The position numbers and the translations under genes are program-made. A stretch of DNA of 64,000 bases from Chryseobacterium takakiae (GTDB taxonomy: Bacteria > Bacteroidota > Bacteroidia > Flavobacteriales > Weeksellaceae), in NCBI RefSeq assembly GCF_900129385.1, contig NZ_FQVO01000011.1, positions 62,001-126,000 on the forward strand, written 5' to 3'. Below are positions 9,017 to 19,055 of the stretch, one piece after another. Positions within the stretch are counted from its first letter, which is position 1, and the number at the start of each line of letters is the position of its first letter. The notes under the pieces are model-generated. The model ran no database searches and had not been told where the DNA came from. It worked only from the letters and a program-made list of their open reading frames with translations.

Positions 9017-10195
9017 ATGGACATTTTACAAAAAGCCAAAGATTATGTTGAAACCTTATTCAAAGATAAGCTATCTTCGGTATATTTTTATCATAATTTT
9101 ATTCATACTACATTTACGGTAAATAAAGCTGAAGAAATATTAAGAAATACTCCCGTTTCTGAAAAAGATCAGGAAAAGGTATTGCTTGCACTTTGGTTTC
9201 ATGATACAGGATACATAGAATGTGCCAAAGAACATGAAGAAAAAGGAGCCGAGATCGCAAAAGGTTTCCTTCAGAAAGAAAATTACCCTGAAACTGAGAT
9301 TAATGATATTGTTAAATTAATTTTGGCGACAAAAATTACGTATGTTCCTCAAAATCTTCTGGAAAAAATTGTAAAAGATGCAGACTGCAGCCATTTTGCC
9401 AGCCACGATTACAACGATATTTCCGATGCACTGCGGAAAGAGTGGGAACTTACCAATGTGAGATGTTTTTCTAACGATGAGTGGAATGCCGGTAACCTGG
9501 ATATGCTCAAAAACAAGCATCAATTTTATACGGATTATGCAAAAAGCGCATGGCAGCCGCTAAAGGAAAAGAATATTAAAAAAATCGAAAAAAAATTAGA
9601 AAAGGAGGACGGCAAAAAAGACAGCTCCGAAAATAAAAAAGAAAAGGATAAAGAAAAAGATCCGAAGCCGGACCGAAGTGTGGATACGCTTTTCAGGGTT
9701 ACGCTGAGCAACCATACGAGATTAAGCGATATTGCAGACAGCAAGGCCAATATTCTTCTTTCGGTAAATGCGATTATTATTTCGGTTTGTCTTTCGGTAT
9801 TGGTTCCAAAGCTGGATACTCCGAAAAATTCACACCTGATTATTCCGAGTTTTATTCTGCTGTTATCTGCGGTATTGACGATTATTTTTGCCATCTTATC
9901 AACAAAGCCTAATGTTACAAAAGCAAAATTCAGCATGCAGGATGTGGCTGACAGAAAAGTAAACCTGCTGTTCTTCGGAAATTTCAACAGGATGCTGTTC
10001 GATGATTATCAGAGCGCAATGAATATTCTCATCAAAGACCGGGATTATATCTATGAATCCATGGTAAAGGATTTGTATTTCCTCGGAAAAGTGCTGGACA
10101 GAAAGTACAGGCTTTTATCCGTTACCTACCAGATTTTCATGGCAGGAATCGTGATTTCCGTATTGTCTTTCGGATATGCTTTTTTAAGCCTTTAA
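9017..10195 (+). CDS. HD-domain phosphohydrolase fused to a Pycsar-effector-type membrane domain
   Basis: Residues 1-180 form an HD domain: H30, the HD pair H62-D63 in LWFHDTGY, and a later Asp in KDADCSHF. This fold normally hydrolyses nucleotides or cyclic nucleotides. A highly charged Lys/Glu linker follows (about 180-220). The C-terminus has LSNHTRLSDIADSKANILLSVN followed by four predicted membrane helices, which matches the PycTM domain of Pycsar effectors. No nucleotide cyclase gene lies beside it. ATG at 9017 is preferred to GTG at 9014. A terminator follows. The HD and PycTM assignments are from motif memory. Confidence 0.8.
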   Translation: MDILQKAKDYVETLFKDKLSSVYFYHNFIHTTFTVNKAEEILRNTPVSEKDQEKVLLALWFHDTGYIECAKEHEEKGAEIAKGFLQKENYPETEINDIVKLILATKITYVPQNLLEKIVKDADCSHFASHDYNDISDALRKEWELTNVRCFSNDEWNAGNLDMLKNKHQFYTDYAKSAWQPLKEKNIKKIEKKLEKEDGKKDSSENKKEKDKEKDPKPDRSVDTLFRVTLSNHTRLSDIADSKANILLSVNAIIISVCLSVLVPKLDTPKNSHLIIPSFILLLSAVLTIIFAILSTKPNVTKAKFSMQDVADRKVNLLFFGNFNRMLFDDYQSAMNILIKDRDYIYESMVKDLYFLGKVLDRKYRLLSVTYQIFMAGIVISVLSFGYAFLSL

Positions 10196-10216
10196 AAGAT
10201 ACAGAGAAGAAAATAG

Positions 10217-10246
10217 AAACTCATCCTGCTGGGATGAGTTTTTTTA
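10217..10246 (+). terminator. Rho-independent terminator
   Basis: Stem aaactcatcc/gggatgagttt with a 4-base loop, then a T run. It separates the HD-domain gene from the convergent GAF gene. Confidence 0.8.
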
Positions 10247-10248
10247 TG

Positions 10249-12549
10249 TCAGGCAATGGAAACCCTCAATGCAAGAAGTCCCGTAATCCCTTGAAGATCT
10301 TCTACCCTTAGAAGTTCAACATCATTTTTCACGATGCCTTTTTTCTGCAATTTATTAACATAATCAAGATATTCTCTCTGGTTTTCCATACCGAAATAGA
10401 CGATTGTTATTTTTCCGGGGCAAGTGATTCTTTCTGTAGAATCTTTTATATGGGCTTTGTCTAAACGCTTTTTGATAATTTCATAGTAAGAGTTGTATGC
10501 TCCGTCTACATCAAATTTTTTTTCATCCATCCTGAACCGGATATCTACTTTTTCGTTATAGACAAAGATCAGTGAAGCGATGTCCAGGCAAATAGGAAGA
10601 TCTTTTTTGAAATTCCGGAATTCAAGTTCCATATTGCATATGGTCTTTAGCTGCCAGTATCTCAATTTATGAACTACCTTTGAATGATAATGCAAGTCCG
10701 GAGCGATATTCTGGCCAATGTACAGATTATGTTCAACGCCATCTGATTTGAACCTTTCATAATAATGAGGAAAAATCTGCTGGGCTTCTACCTGGGCTTC
10801 ATCCAGAACGTCTGCCAACTTCCTGTTCACTAATGTTATTGAATCATCCAGACTTTTTCTGTTAGCATAAAAAAGGTCATTTTGAGTGAAAACCTGGGCA
10901 AAATAATCTTTAATTTTTGCTTTTACTTCACTGGAAGATTTGATCTCTAATTTAGCTTGTAAATAAGGATGAATTTCATCTCTTAACAGTCTTTGGAAAC
11001 GCTGTTCACTGTCTGCTTTAATTTCATTATTTAATTCATTCTCGAAAATTTCCAGTGCCAGTAAATATTTTTCAGATTCCGAATTGGTTAATGAAAAGAT
11101 TTCATGCAGACATTCAATCTGCTGGTTGAGGTCTTCCAGCATTAAATTAAACCGTTTTTCTGAAGACGAACGGATATCTGAAAACCCAAAAAGCGGCGTA
11201 AGATTTTTAAAGGAGATCTGCTTTAAGGTATATATTTTTTTTGCCAGCGATGCATTGAAATATTTCTCGGCTTCATTTCTGAATTTCCAGACTACACTGT
11301 CGTGGATACTGGTGTATTCCCGCTGGATAATGGCTTCAATCTGATAATCCTTTTCAAAACTGAATCTGTTGAGCGAAAACAAAATCATATCTGAAAAAAA
11401 CTCCATTTTTTTGAGTTTGATTCCGTTGAAACTGTTCACAACCGGTGATGTAAATTCCATAATGGCCAGCAATTCATTATCCTTCACAATAGGAATCACC
11501 ATGAAACTGTTGATGTTGTTATCCCTAAGAATTCTGAAAGACGGAAGCGATTTTATTTCGTGATCGAGATTTTCAATGTTGGAAACAACGATTGGCTTGG
11601 AATTGTGATTTAAGTTGGTGAATGTTGTTCTTCTTGTTTCATCATCAAAGGTATTGATCCAGAAATCCAGAATATGATTGGTAAACAGGTTTTCATAAAT
11701 CGGGAGTTTTTCCAGCCTTTGATCTTTTTTATTGAACAGCATCAGTCCGAAATTAAGCTTCGAGACATCAAAGTACGATTTGAAAATTTCGATGAGGTTT
11801 TCGTCCGGAGAAAGGTTTTCCGGATCGATGCTGATCATGCTGGATTTGAGATCAGACAATGCCACTTCAGAAGTACAGTCTACCAGTGAAATAATCGTAA
11901 ATCCTTTTAATACCCAAGATTCCGAAGGGAAATATCTTTTCCAAAGTTTGAAATCATCCAGGTTTTCGAGCAGCATATCGACTACCTCATCAGAAGGAAT
12001 TTTTGCATCTTCGGTAGGATATACTTCTGCAAAATCAGCATTCACAGTAATCTTGTAATGTTTCATGATTCCCTGCCTGTTCGGGATGTCGTAATAAAAC
12101 GGAAGCGAGCTTTTGATGTCTCTTTTGTAATACGTCTGCAGAATAAGACAGCAGCAGAATACATAAAATTCGTCGTCATCAATATTCCGCAGCTCTATTT
12201 CAAAATCTTTTCCTGCGTCTTTCAGAATCTTTTTAAATCTTTCCGTATAGTTGAATGTGATATTGGAAAGCGGGAAGCTGGCTGCTTTTATTTCATTATT
12301 GGTTAGTCCTGTTGGAAATAGATCAGAAAGCAGGAGTTTAATCAGCTCTTCATGTTTTTCAAGCAGTGCTACATCCTGAAAGCCGTCTCTCAGTTCCTTA
12401 AAGTTTTTGGTTTTATCTAATAACGATTTGGCATAGTTCACACGATATTCCAGACGATCGTTGTAGCGGATATGCTCCAGCACATCCAGATACTTATTGA
12501 AAGATATGTAAACCTGAAATGGAGCGTCTTTTTTATAAAGATTTGCCAT
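10249..12549 (-). CDS. GAF-domain-containing protein
   Basis: This large soluble protein has 766 residues and no signal or membrane segment. A GAF-like region is seen at about 310-400, with HEIKSLPSFRILRDNNINSFMVIPIVKDNELLAIMEF split around a conserved sheet pattern. The flanking parts are long and helical, including charged stretches at about 430-600 that look like coiled coil. It lacks a histidine-kinase, GGDEF or HTH output module, so its output is unknown. Similar stand-alone proteins are common in Flavobacteriia. Its promoter must overlap the nuo terminator just upstream. Confidence 0.65.
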   Translation of the reverse strand: MANLYKKDAPFQVYISFNKYLDVLEHIRYNDRLEYRVNYAKSLLDKTKNFKELRDGFQDVALLEKHEELIKLLLSDLFPTGLTNNEIKAASFPLSNITFNYTERFKKILKDAGKDFEIELRNIDDDEFYVFCCCLILQTYYKRDIKSSLPFYYDIPNRQGIMKHYKITVNADFAEVYPTEDAKIPSDEVVDMLLENLDDFKLWKRYFPSESWVLKGFTIISLVDCTSEVALSDLKSSMISIDPENLSPDENLIEIFKSYFDVSKLNFGLMLFNKKDQRLEKLPIYENLFTNHILDFWINTFDDETRRTTFTNLNHNSKPIVVSNIENLDHEIKSLPSFRILRDNNINSFMVIPIVKDNELLAIMEFTSPVVNSFNGIKLKKMEFFSDMILFSLNRFSFEKDYQIEAIIQREYTSIHDSVVWKFRNEAEKYFNASLAKKIYTLKQISFKNLTPLFGFSDIRSSSEKRFNLMLEDLNQQIECLHEIFSLTNSESEKYLLALEIFENELNNEIKADSEQRFQRLLRDEIHPYLQAKLEIKSSSEVKAKIKDYFAQVFTQNDLFYANRKSLDDSITLVNRKLADVLDEAQVEAQQIFPHYYERFKSDGVEHNLYIGQNIAPDLHYHSKVVHKLRYWQLKTICNMELEFRNFKKDLPICLDIASLIFVYNEKVDIRFRMDEKKFDVDGAYNSYYEIIKKRLDKAHIKDSTERITCPGKITIVYFGMENQREYLDYVNKLQKKGIVKNDVELLRVEDLQGITGLLALRVSIA

Positions 12550-12562
12550 AAAGTAAAGTTAT

Positions 12563-12595
12563 AAAAAAACCACAACTTTGAGGTTGTGGTTTTAT
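12563..12595 (-). terminator. Terminator of the nuo operon
   Basis: Read on the minus strand, a stem aaaaccacaac/gttgtggtttt is followed by a T run. It lies about 20 bases after the nuoN stop codon and just before the GAF-domain gene. Confidence 0.8.
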
Positions 12596-12612
12596 ATTTT
12601 TATGAGGACTTT

Positions 12613-13998
12613 TTAAAGTCCGAACTGTCTTGCGAAAAGATCAGGGAAAACCCCCAACACAATGATTGAAGCAATTACAAATACGGCAACAATATTATAC
12701 GTTAAGGTTACTTTCTCTGAAGATTTGAATGTGCTTTCTTTAAAGAAAAACATGGAGATGATTAATCTCAGATAATAGGCAATAGATAGGGCAGATCCCA
12801 ATACGGCAACCAATACAAGGAAAACACCGTGATCAGAATTCATAGCCTGGGAAAACAATGCAAATTTACCCATGAAACCTGCTGTTAAAGGAATACCGGC
12901 CATAGATAGCATTGAAATTGCAGCGGCCGTTGCAAGTAAAGGTTCTGTTTTTGCCAATCCCTTGAATGCTCCGAAAGAAGTTTCTCTTTTTAATTTTTCA
13001 ACATAAATCAGGCACATGAAAACACCTACTGTTGACAAAGCATATGCAAATAAATAGAATGCCAAATTATAAGTGGAAAGGCTTGTCATCCCGAAGAATA
13101 CCAACCCAATATAACCGGCGTGCGAAACAGATGAATAGGCCAACATTCTCTTAGCATTGGTTTGTGCAAGACCCATAACATTTGCCAGAAGCAGAGTGAT
13201 GATCAGGAATACGCCGAAAACATTGATCCATTCTTCTGTAACGCCACCGAATCCGATAGTCATTAATCTGAATAATGCGAAAAATCCTGAAATTTTAACA
13301 ACACTTGCCATGAAAGCCGTAATCAATGAAGGCGACCCGTAATACACATCCGGACTCCACATATGAAACGGAGCCAATGCCACTTTGAATGCCAACGCAC
13401 AAAGAATTAATAAAACACCTAAAATGAACATAACATCCTTCGGGTTTGAAACTCCGAAATCCTGGATTTTATATAAATCGAAACTTCCTGCACTTCCGTA
13501 AATAAATGCAATCCCGAACAACAGGAAACCTGTTGCAAAAGCACCCATCAGGAAATATTTAATAGAGGCTTCATTCGATCTTAGATCGGTTTTATTTGCT
13601 CCTGCCATTACATACAAAGGAATGGAAAGAATCTCAACTCCTAAAAATAATGTTACCAGATTCTGGAATCCGAAAAGGATAATTCCACCGCATAATGCAA
13701 AAAGCATCAGTGCATATAATTCAGACTGGTGGCTTCTGTGGTTGCTGAATGCAAAACCTCCCAAAAAGAATAGTAATAAGGTGGTTACAATGGATATTTT
13801 AGTAAATAATGCAGTATTGGCGGTATAGTCGTACATGTGTCTGTACTGGCCGAAGAATGCAGCTTCCGGCATGAAACTTACCCATAATGCGATGATTAAT
13901 CCCAAAATTCCAATGTATCTTGCGAATTTCCCTTGCTCAAAAACTCCTGAAAATAACGCAATAACTGCCGTTAGGAAAACAATAATTAAAACACTCAT
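12613..13998 (-). CDS. nuoN: NADH-quinone oxidoreductase subunit N
   Basis: This is one of three antiporter-like proton-pumping subunits of complex I in the inner membrane. The 461-residue protein is hydrophobic throughout and has the proton-channel segment LAFKVALAPFHMWSPDVYYGSP, with the conserved Lys and His, plus AYSSVSHAGYIGL. It is the last gene of the operon. Position and length are normal for NuoN. Confidence 0.93.
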   Translation of the reverse strand: MSVLIIVFLTAVIALFSGVFEQGKFARYIGILGLIIALWVSFMPEAAFFGQYRHMYDYTANTALFTKISIVTTLLLFFLGGFAFSNHRSHQSELYALMLFALCGGIILFGFQNLVTLFLGVEILSIPLYVMAGANKTDLRSNEASIKYFLMGAFATGFLLFGIAFIYGSAGSFDLYKIQDFGVSNPKDVMFILGVLLILCALAFKVALAPFHMWSPDVYYGSPSLITAFMASVVKISGFFALFRLMTIGFGGVTEEWINVFGVFLIITLLLANVMGLAQTNAKRMLAYSSVSHAGYIGLVFFGMTSLSTYNLAFYLFAYALSTVGVFMCLIYVEKLKRETSFGAFKGLAKTEPLLATAAAISMLSMAGIPLTAGFMGKFALFSQAMNSDHGVFLVLVAVLGSALSIAYYLRLIISMFFFKESTFKSSEKVTLTYNIVAVFVIASIIVLGVFPDLFARQFGL

Positions 13999-14091
13999 AA
14001 TTTATATTCGAGATTGGAAGTTTAAAGTCTTATTCTTTCACTTTATTCTTCTTCGATCTCCTAGTTTTTAATTTTTAAATCTTTTAATTTT

Positions 14092-15585
14092 TTAACTGGC
14101 CATCGCCGTATAGATAAACTTCAGCGAACTATTCACCATTTCGATGATCGGTTGCGGGAAAATACCAAACACAATCACAAAAACCGCCAAACTTGCCAAT
14201 ACTGAGAATTCTACCGCAGACAGATCTTTAGCTGTGCTCAGAACGGCTTCATCACCAGGACCAAACATTGCTTTTCCATAAAATCTCAATAAATATACAG
14301 CTGCCAAGATTACGGTAAGACCGGCAATTACTGCTGCCAATCCGTTAAAATCATATACCGATTTCAATAGGATAAATTCTCCGATGAATCCATTGGTCAA
14401 AGGAACACCCATTGAACCTAGTATGATAATCAGGAATAATACGGCAAATTTAGGAGCTACTTTTGCAAGCCCGCCCATTTGTCTGATATCTCTTGATTTG
14501 AATCTCTTGTATAAAATATCACAACAGTAGAATAATCCGGCTACGTTGATACCATGGGCAAAAGTCTGTACCAAAGCTCCTTCAGCCCCTTCAATATTGA
14601 AAGTTCCTCTTAATGTAATCACTGCTGAAGCGAAGATTCCCGCTACCATCAATCCTACGTGAGAGAAAGATGAATAGGCAATGATTCTCTTCATATCCAT
14701 CTGAATGATCGCGATCAAAGCACCGTGAACAATTCCTACAATGGCAAGGATAATCACAATTTGTCCTGAAATTCCTGCTATCGGAAGGGGCGTGATCGGT
14801 AATAAATAACGCATTACTCCATAGATCGCCATTTTAAGCATAATTCCTGATAACAGTATCGATCCCTGAGTTGGCGAATAAGTATACGTATCAGGCTGCC
14901 ATGTATGGAAAGGGAATACCGGTAATTTCACTGCAAAGGCAAAGAAGATAAACCAGAAAACCACAGTCTGTTGGGTTTCATTTAACTGAGCATTGTATAA
15001 ATCTGTCAATGCAAATGATGCAGAGTGATTGTATACATAAATCAGTCCTGCCAGCATGAATAATGATCCTACAAATGTATAAACGAAGAATTTCGTAGTG
15101 AATTCAAATCTTTTATTTTCCTGACCCCAAAGTCCGGCAATGAACCAGATCGGAATTAAGGTTACTTCCCAGAAAATGTAGAACAATAATCCGTCCAGCG
15201 AAGTGAAAACTCCCACCAATCCGAACTGCATCAATAATATTAAACCATAGAATGTATTTCTGTAGCTTACATTTTCGTTAAAAGAAGATAAAATAATGAT
15301 TGGCGCTAAAATATTGGTCAGCAGTAAAAGAAGAAGGCTCATCCCGTCAATACCGAAGTGAAGAGAGCTTTTAATAAATTGCGACCAAGGGTAATTGATT
15401 TCGTGCTGCAGTACGCTGTCTACCGTTGGACTGTAATTAAAATCTGCTGCAATGTAGAAAGTGATGAGCATCTGTACCAATGCAATTCCCAGTGCCAAAT
15501 ATTTGCTTGAATTGTTTTTCCATGCAAAAACTAATCCCGAACCTACCAGAGGTAATAGTAATAATGTTAATAACAACTCAGACAT
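14092..15585 (-). CDS. nuoM: NADH-quinone oxidoreductase subunit M
   Basis: A 497-residue antiporter-like subunit. It carries the family segments FWEVTLIPIWFIAGLWG, FAFAVKLPVFPFHTWQPDTY (discontinuous helix with the channel Lys and His) and AYSSFSHVGLMVAG. It starts two bases after the nuoL stop. The 93 bases between it and nuoN hold low-complexity DNA but no terminator, so the operon probably continues. Confidence 0.95.
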   Translation of the reverse strand: MSELLLTLLLLPLVGSGLVFAWKNNSSKYLALGIALVQMLITFYIAADFNYSPTVDSVLQHEINYPWSQFIKSSLHFGIDGMSLLLLLLTNILAPIIILSSFNENVSYRNTFYGLILLMQFGLVGVFTSLDGLLFYIFWEVTLIPIWFIAGLWGQENKRFEFTTKFFVYTFVGSLFMLAGLIYVYNHSASFALTDLYNAQLNETQQTVVFWFIFFAFAVKLPVFPFHTWQPDTYTYSPTQGSILLSGIMLKMAIYGVMRYLLPITPLPIAGISGQIVIILAIVGIVHGALIAIIQMDMKRIIAYSSFSHVGLMVAGIFASAVITLRGTFNIEGAEGALVQTFAHGINVAGLFYCCDILYKRFKSRDIRQMGGLAKVAPKFAVLFLIIILGSMGVPLTNGFIGEFILLKSVYDFNGLAAVIAGLTVILAAVYLLRFYGKAMFGPGDEAVLSTAKDLSAVEFSVLASLAVFVIVFGIFPQPIIEMVNSSLKFIYTAMAS

Positions 15586-15587
15586 TA

Positions 15588-17501
15588 TTATTGTAATAAA
15601 AAGTTAACAATTAATATAATTCCCACCGCTAAAGACATAATCAGAATGTAATTCTCTACATTTCCGTTCTGTACACGCTTCATGGCTTTTCCGCTGTCTT
15701 CAGCGCCATCGCCCACAAAGTCTACAAAACGGTCAAGAATACCATTATCAAACATCTTTCCTCCGCGTCCTAATCCTTCAACAGTTTTTACAATCAATGC
15801 ATTGTAAAGTTCGTCAATATATAATTTTCTGGCAGACAGTTTTTCCCATCCGGTGTACTGCTCTTCAGGAAGAGCCTGTTTTTTCTTGTTAACATAGGTA
15901 TTTTTAACAAGAAACCATACACAGAAGAACATGAGTACTGTTGCTCCCAAAAGTATCATTTCTGTACCAAACGGAACTGCTGAAAGCGTTGTTTCCATTT
16001 GGTTGAAGCTTTCCTCGGTAAGAACCGGCTTCAGCCATTCCATCAGTTTTGCATAATGCCCGTGGCCAATGAAGTGAGGAAGGTTGATAAGACCACCCAC
16101 AACGGAAAGAATAGCCAATACGATCAAAGGTAACGTCATGTTAGCCGGACTTTCATGAAGGTGGTGTTTTTGTTCTTCAGTACCCCTGAACTCTCCGTGG
16201 AAAGTCAGGTAATACAATCTGAACATATATGTTGCAGTAACTGCTGCCAAAATGAATAGAATCACCCAGTAAACAGGGTTTTTAGCAAAAGCAGCTACTA
16301 GAATTTCGTCTTTGGAAATCATCCCCGATAATAAAGGGAATCCTGAAATCGCCAATGTTCCGATAAGGAAAGTAGCGTGGGTAAGAGGAATATACTTTTT
16401 TAATCCACCCATAAAACGCATATCCTGTTCGTTGCTCATCGCGTGGATTACAGAACCTGCCCCCAGGAATAATAATGCCTTAAAGAAAGCGTGTGTCATT
16501 ACGTGGAACATTGCCGTTGTATAAGCGCCCAATCCTAAAGCAATGAACATAAATCCAAGCTGTGAAACGGTAGAGTAGGCCAATACTTTTTTGATGTCGT
16601 TCTGGCGCAGTGCATAGAATCCGGCTAAAGCTGCCGTTAAGAATCCGATGAATAGAATTCCGTCCTGAACACTTGGTGCTAATGTAAATAAGAAATTAGA
16701 TCTTACGACTAAATAAATACCTGCCGTAACCATCGTTGCTGCGTGAATTAAAGCGGAAACAGGAGTTGGACCTGCCATCGCATCCGGTAACCAGGTATAT
16801 AACGGAACCTGCGCAGATTTACCAGTTGCACCGATAAATAAACTCGCGGTAATAAAGATGATTACGCTTCCGTCTAATTCAAACTTTCCTGCATTTTCTC
16901 TGATCGTAAGATAATCAACAGCATTCGTCTGTGAAGCCAGCATAAAAATACCGATCAGTAACGCAAGGTCACCGATTCTGTTCATGATGAATGCTTTTCT
17001 CGCTGCTTTACCATATTCTTCGTTGGTATACCAGAACCCGATCAATAAATAAGAACATAATCCTACCCCTTCCCATCCGATGAACAGAATCAGGTAGTTG
17101 CTTCCCATTACCAAAAGTAACATGGAGAAGATAAACAGATTCAGATACGTGAAAAACTTATAGAAACCTTTATCGTGGCTCATATATCCGATAGAGTAGA
17201 GGTGAATCAAAGAACCGATTCCCGTGATGATCATCACCATCATTAATGACAACTGATCGATCTGAAACCCGAAATTAATCTGAACTCCGTTTACCCTGAA
17301 CCATTCAAAAGCTTTTACAATGACTGGCTGGCTTTCTGAATTGAAACCCAGGAAAATGCTTACTGCGATGCAGAAAGAAGCAAAAACCATTGCTGTAGCT
17401 AAACTACCCACAACAATTTTTGGCAGATTTTTCCCGAATAAACCGTTTATAAGAAAACCTAAAAGTGGTAAAAGTATTATTGCATACACTAAATTTTCCA
17501 T
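15588..17501 (-). CDS. nuoL: NADH-quinone oxidoreductase subunit L
   Basis: A 637-residue antiporter-like subunit, the largest membrane-arm protein of complex I. Diagnostic segments are FIGWEGVGLCSYLLIGFWY, KSAQVPLYTWLPDAMAGPTPVSALIHAATMV (in parts) and AYSTVSQLGFMF. The C-terminal part should contain the long lateral helix that runs along the membrane arm. It lies two bases from both nuoK and nuoM. Confidence 0.96.
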   Translation of the reverse strand: MENLVYAIILLPLLGFLINGLFGKNLPKIVVGSLATAMVFASFCIAVSIFLGFNSESQPVIVKAFEWFRVNGVQINFGFQIDQLSLMMVMIITGIGSLIHLYSIGYMSHDKGFYKFFTYLNLFIFSMLLLVMGSNYLILFIGWEGVGLCSYLLIGFWYTNEEYGKAARKAFIMNRIGDLALLIGIFMLASQTNAVDYLTIRENAGKFELDGSVIIFITASLFIGATGKSAQVPLYTWLPDAMAGPTPVSALIHAATMVTAGIYLVVRSNFLFTLAPSVQDGILFIGFLTAALAGFYALRQNDIKKVLAYSTVSQLGFMFIALGLGAYTTAMFHVMTHAFFKALLFLGAGSVIHAMSNEQDMRFMGGLKKYIPLTHATFLIGTLAISGFPLLSGMISKDEILVAAFAKNPVYWVILFILAAVTATYMFRLYYLTFHGEFRGTEEQKHHLHESPANMTLPLIVLAILSVVGGLINLPHFIGHGHYAKLMEWLKPVLTEESFNQMETTLSAVPFGTEMILLGATVLMFFCVWFLVKNTYVNKKKQALPEEQYTGWEKLSARKLYIDELYNALIVKTVEGLGRGGKMFDNGILDRFVDFVGDGAEDSGKAMKRVQNGNVENYILIMSLAVGIILIVNFLLQ

Positions 17502-17503
17502 TC

Positions 17504-17833
17504 TTATCCTCTTAATTTATTAAATATACTTACATCAACAGAACGGGTATTTCTATAAAGCATAGCAATAATTGCCAAACCTACCGCTACTTCAGCAGCA
17601 GCAACCACCATAATGAAGAAAACTAAAAGTTGTCCGTCGCCATTACCTTTGTACGCTGAAAATGCAGCTAATAAAAGATTAACAGAATTGAGCATAAGCT
17701 CTACACAACCCAAAATAACAATCGCATTTTTTCTCAGCAATACACCCAATACTCCCAGACTGAATAATACAGATGAAAGAATGATGAAGTAATTGAGAGG
17801 GATGCTTTGTATAAATGTATTTACTTCTCCCAT
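17504..17833 (-). CDS. nuoK: NADH-quinone oxidoreductase subunit K
   Basis: A small 109-residue membrane subunit with three helices. The conserved Glu in LGCVELMLNSVNLLL and the Glu in VVAAAEVAVGLAI are both present; these line the proton path between NuoH and the antiporter subunits. The spacing to nuoJ is three bases and to nuoL two, which fits a single transcript. Confidence 0.95.
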   Translation of the reverse strand: MGEVNTFIQSIPLNYFIILSSVLFSLGVLGVLLRKNAIVILGCVELMLNSVNLLLAAFSAYKGNGDGQLLVFFIMVVAAAEVAVGLAIIAMLYRNTRSVDVSIFNKLRG

Positions 17834-17836
17834 AAT

Positions 17837-18334
17837 TTATAAATCTTTTTTACCGATTAATACCGCACCTACAATACCGGCCAAAATAAGGATGGATGCA
17901 AGCTCAAACGGTAAAACATATTCATTAAACAAAAGTCTTCCCAGATTTTTCGTAAGTCCAACACTTCCGTCTGCATTTTCAACTACAATCTGGTTCTGCT
18001 GGATTCCTCTGAATACGCCTAAAACACCAATTAATACAAGACCAGCCGTAAATACGCCAACAAACTTTAAAGTATTGCTCTTCTTACTTTCGTCTTGTTT
18101 ATTAAGGTTAAGCATCATCAGGATATAAAGGAATAGTACCATGATGGCTCCGGCGTAAACAATAATCTGGATAATCGCTAGGAATTGTGCATTCAGGAGA
18201 ATGTACATGCCCGCAATAGAAAACATCGTAACAATTAATGACAAAATAGCATACAAAGGATTTCTCGCAAATACGAAGTAAACCGCACTTGCCACTGCTA
18301 AAAACGCCACCAAGAAAAATAAAAACTGATCCAT
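17837..18334 (-). CDS. nuoJ: NADH-quinone oxidoreductase subunit J
   Basis: A 165-residue membrane subunit. It has the helix AIIQIIVYAGAIMVLFLYILMML, which holds the conserved Tyr and the pi-bulge region near the E-channel. Its first base overlaps the last base of nuoI. Length is normal for the family. Confidence 0.94.
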   Translation of the reverse strand: MDQFLFFLVAFLAVASAVYFVFARNPLYAILSLIVTMFSIAGMYILLNAQFLAIIQIIVYAGAIMVLFLYILMMLNLNKQDESKKSNTLKFVGVFTAGLVLIGVLGVFRGIQQNQIVVENADGSVGLTKNLGRLLFNEYVLPFELASILILAGIVGAVLIGKKDL

Positions 18335-18891
18335 TATTTTACCGCATTTTTTTGTTTCTCGGATTGTCTTTCAGTGATATCAATCCTTTCGTTTATTTTT
18401 TCAACCAATTTATCTTTTCCATAAATGAAAGAACCTCTGTTGGTTTCCACATCTACCAAACGGTCTGTAAGATAGATTGCAGATTTTGGGCAGGCTTCTT
18501 CACACATCCCGCAGAAGATACATCTCAGCATATTAATTTCATATACCGATGCATATTTTTCTTCTCTGTAAAGATGCTTTTCTTCTTTTGTTCTTTCAGC
18601 AGCAGTCATGGTAATGGCCTCTGCAGGGCATGCTACCGCACAAAGACCGCAGGCTGTACATCTTTCTCTGCCTTCTTCGTCTCTCTTCAAAACGTGCTGG
18701 CCTCTCCAGATATCTGCTCTCGGCTTTTGTACTTCCGGATAAGAATATACTGCAGGTGCACCTTTCAGTACGGTTCTTACAGCATGCTTGAAAGTAATCC
18801 CCATTCCCGTAAAAATAGCAGGAAGGTAGATTTTTTCAGCAAGGGTCATTTCTTTATTAGAAACAACTTTCGATCTGTTAGTAAGTTTCAT
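18334..18891 (-). CDS. nuoI: NADH-quinone oxidoreductase subunit I
   Basis: This 185-residue subunit carries the two [4Fe-4S] clusters (N6a and N6b) that pass electrons to NuoB. Both motifs are complete: CTACGLCAVACP and CIFCGMCEEACP. The N-terminal helix with GMGITFKHAV anchors it next to NuoH. It overlaps nuoJ by one base. Confidence 0.95.
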   Translation of the reverse strand: MKLTNRSKVVSNKEMTLAEKIYLPAIFTGMGITFKHAVRTVLKGAPAVYSYPEVQKPRADIWRGQHVLKRDEEGRERCTACGLCAVACPAEAITMTAAERTKEEKHLYREEKYASVYEINMLRCIFCGMCEEACPKSAIYLTDRLVDVETNRGSFIYGKDKLVEKINERIDITERQSEKQKNAVK

Positions 18892-19055
18892 TATTTTTAT
18901 TATTAAATGTTAGAAGATGGAAGCTGGAAGATGGAAGTATATTGCATCGTCACATTTTCGCATCAGCTCATTTTCAAATTTATATTTTGTTAGAAATTGA
19001 ATGATTGGTAATATTACCATTTTCAAATTCTCAAATTAACTCATTTTCAAATTAA
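18892..19055. repeat. Intergenic low-complexity repeats inside the nuo operon
   Basis: This 164-base gap between nuoH and nuoI has no gene. It holds 'gaagatggaagctggaaga' and three near-copies of 'tcattttcaaatt'. Related phrases recur at 20121-20296. Confidence 0.5.

Noticed and set aside
9017..10195. A full Pycsar defence system
   Set aside because: No cyclase gene is near; only the membrane domain is shared.
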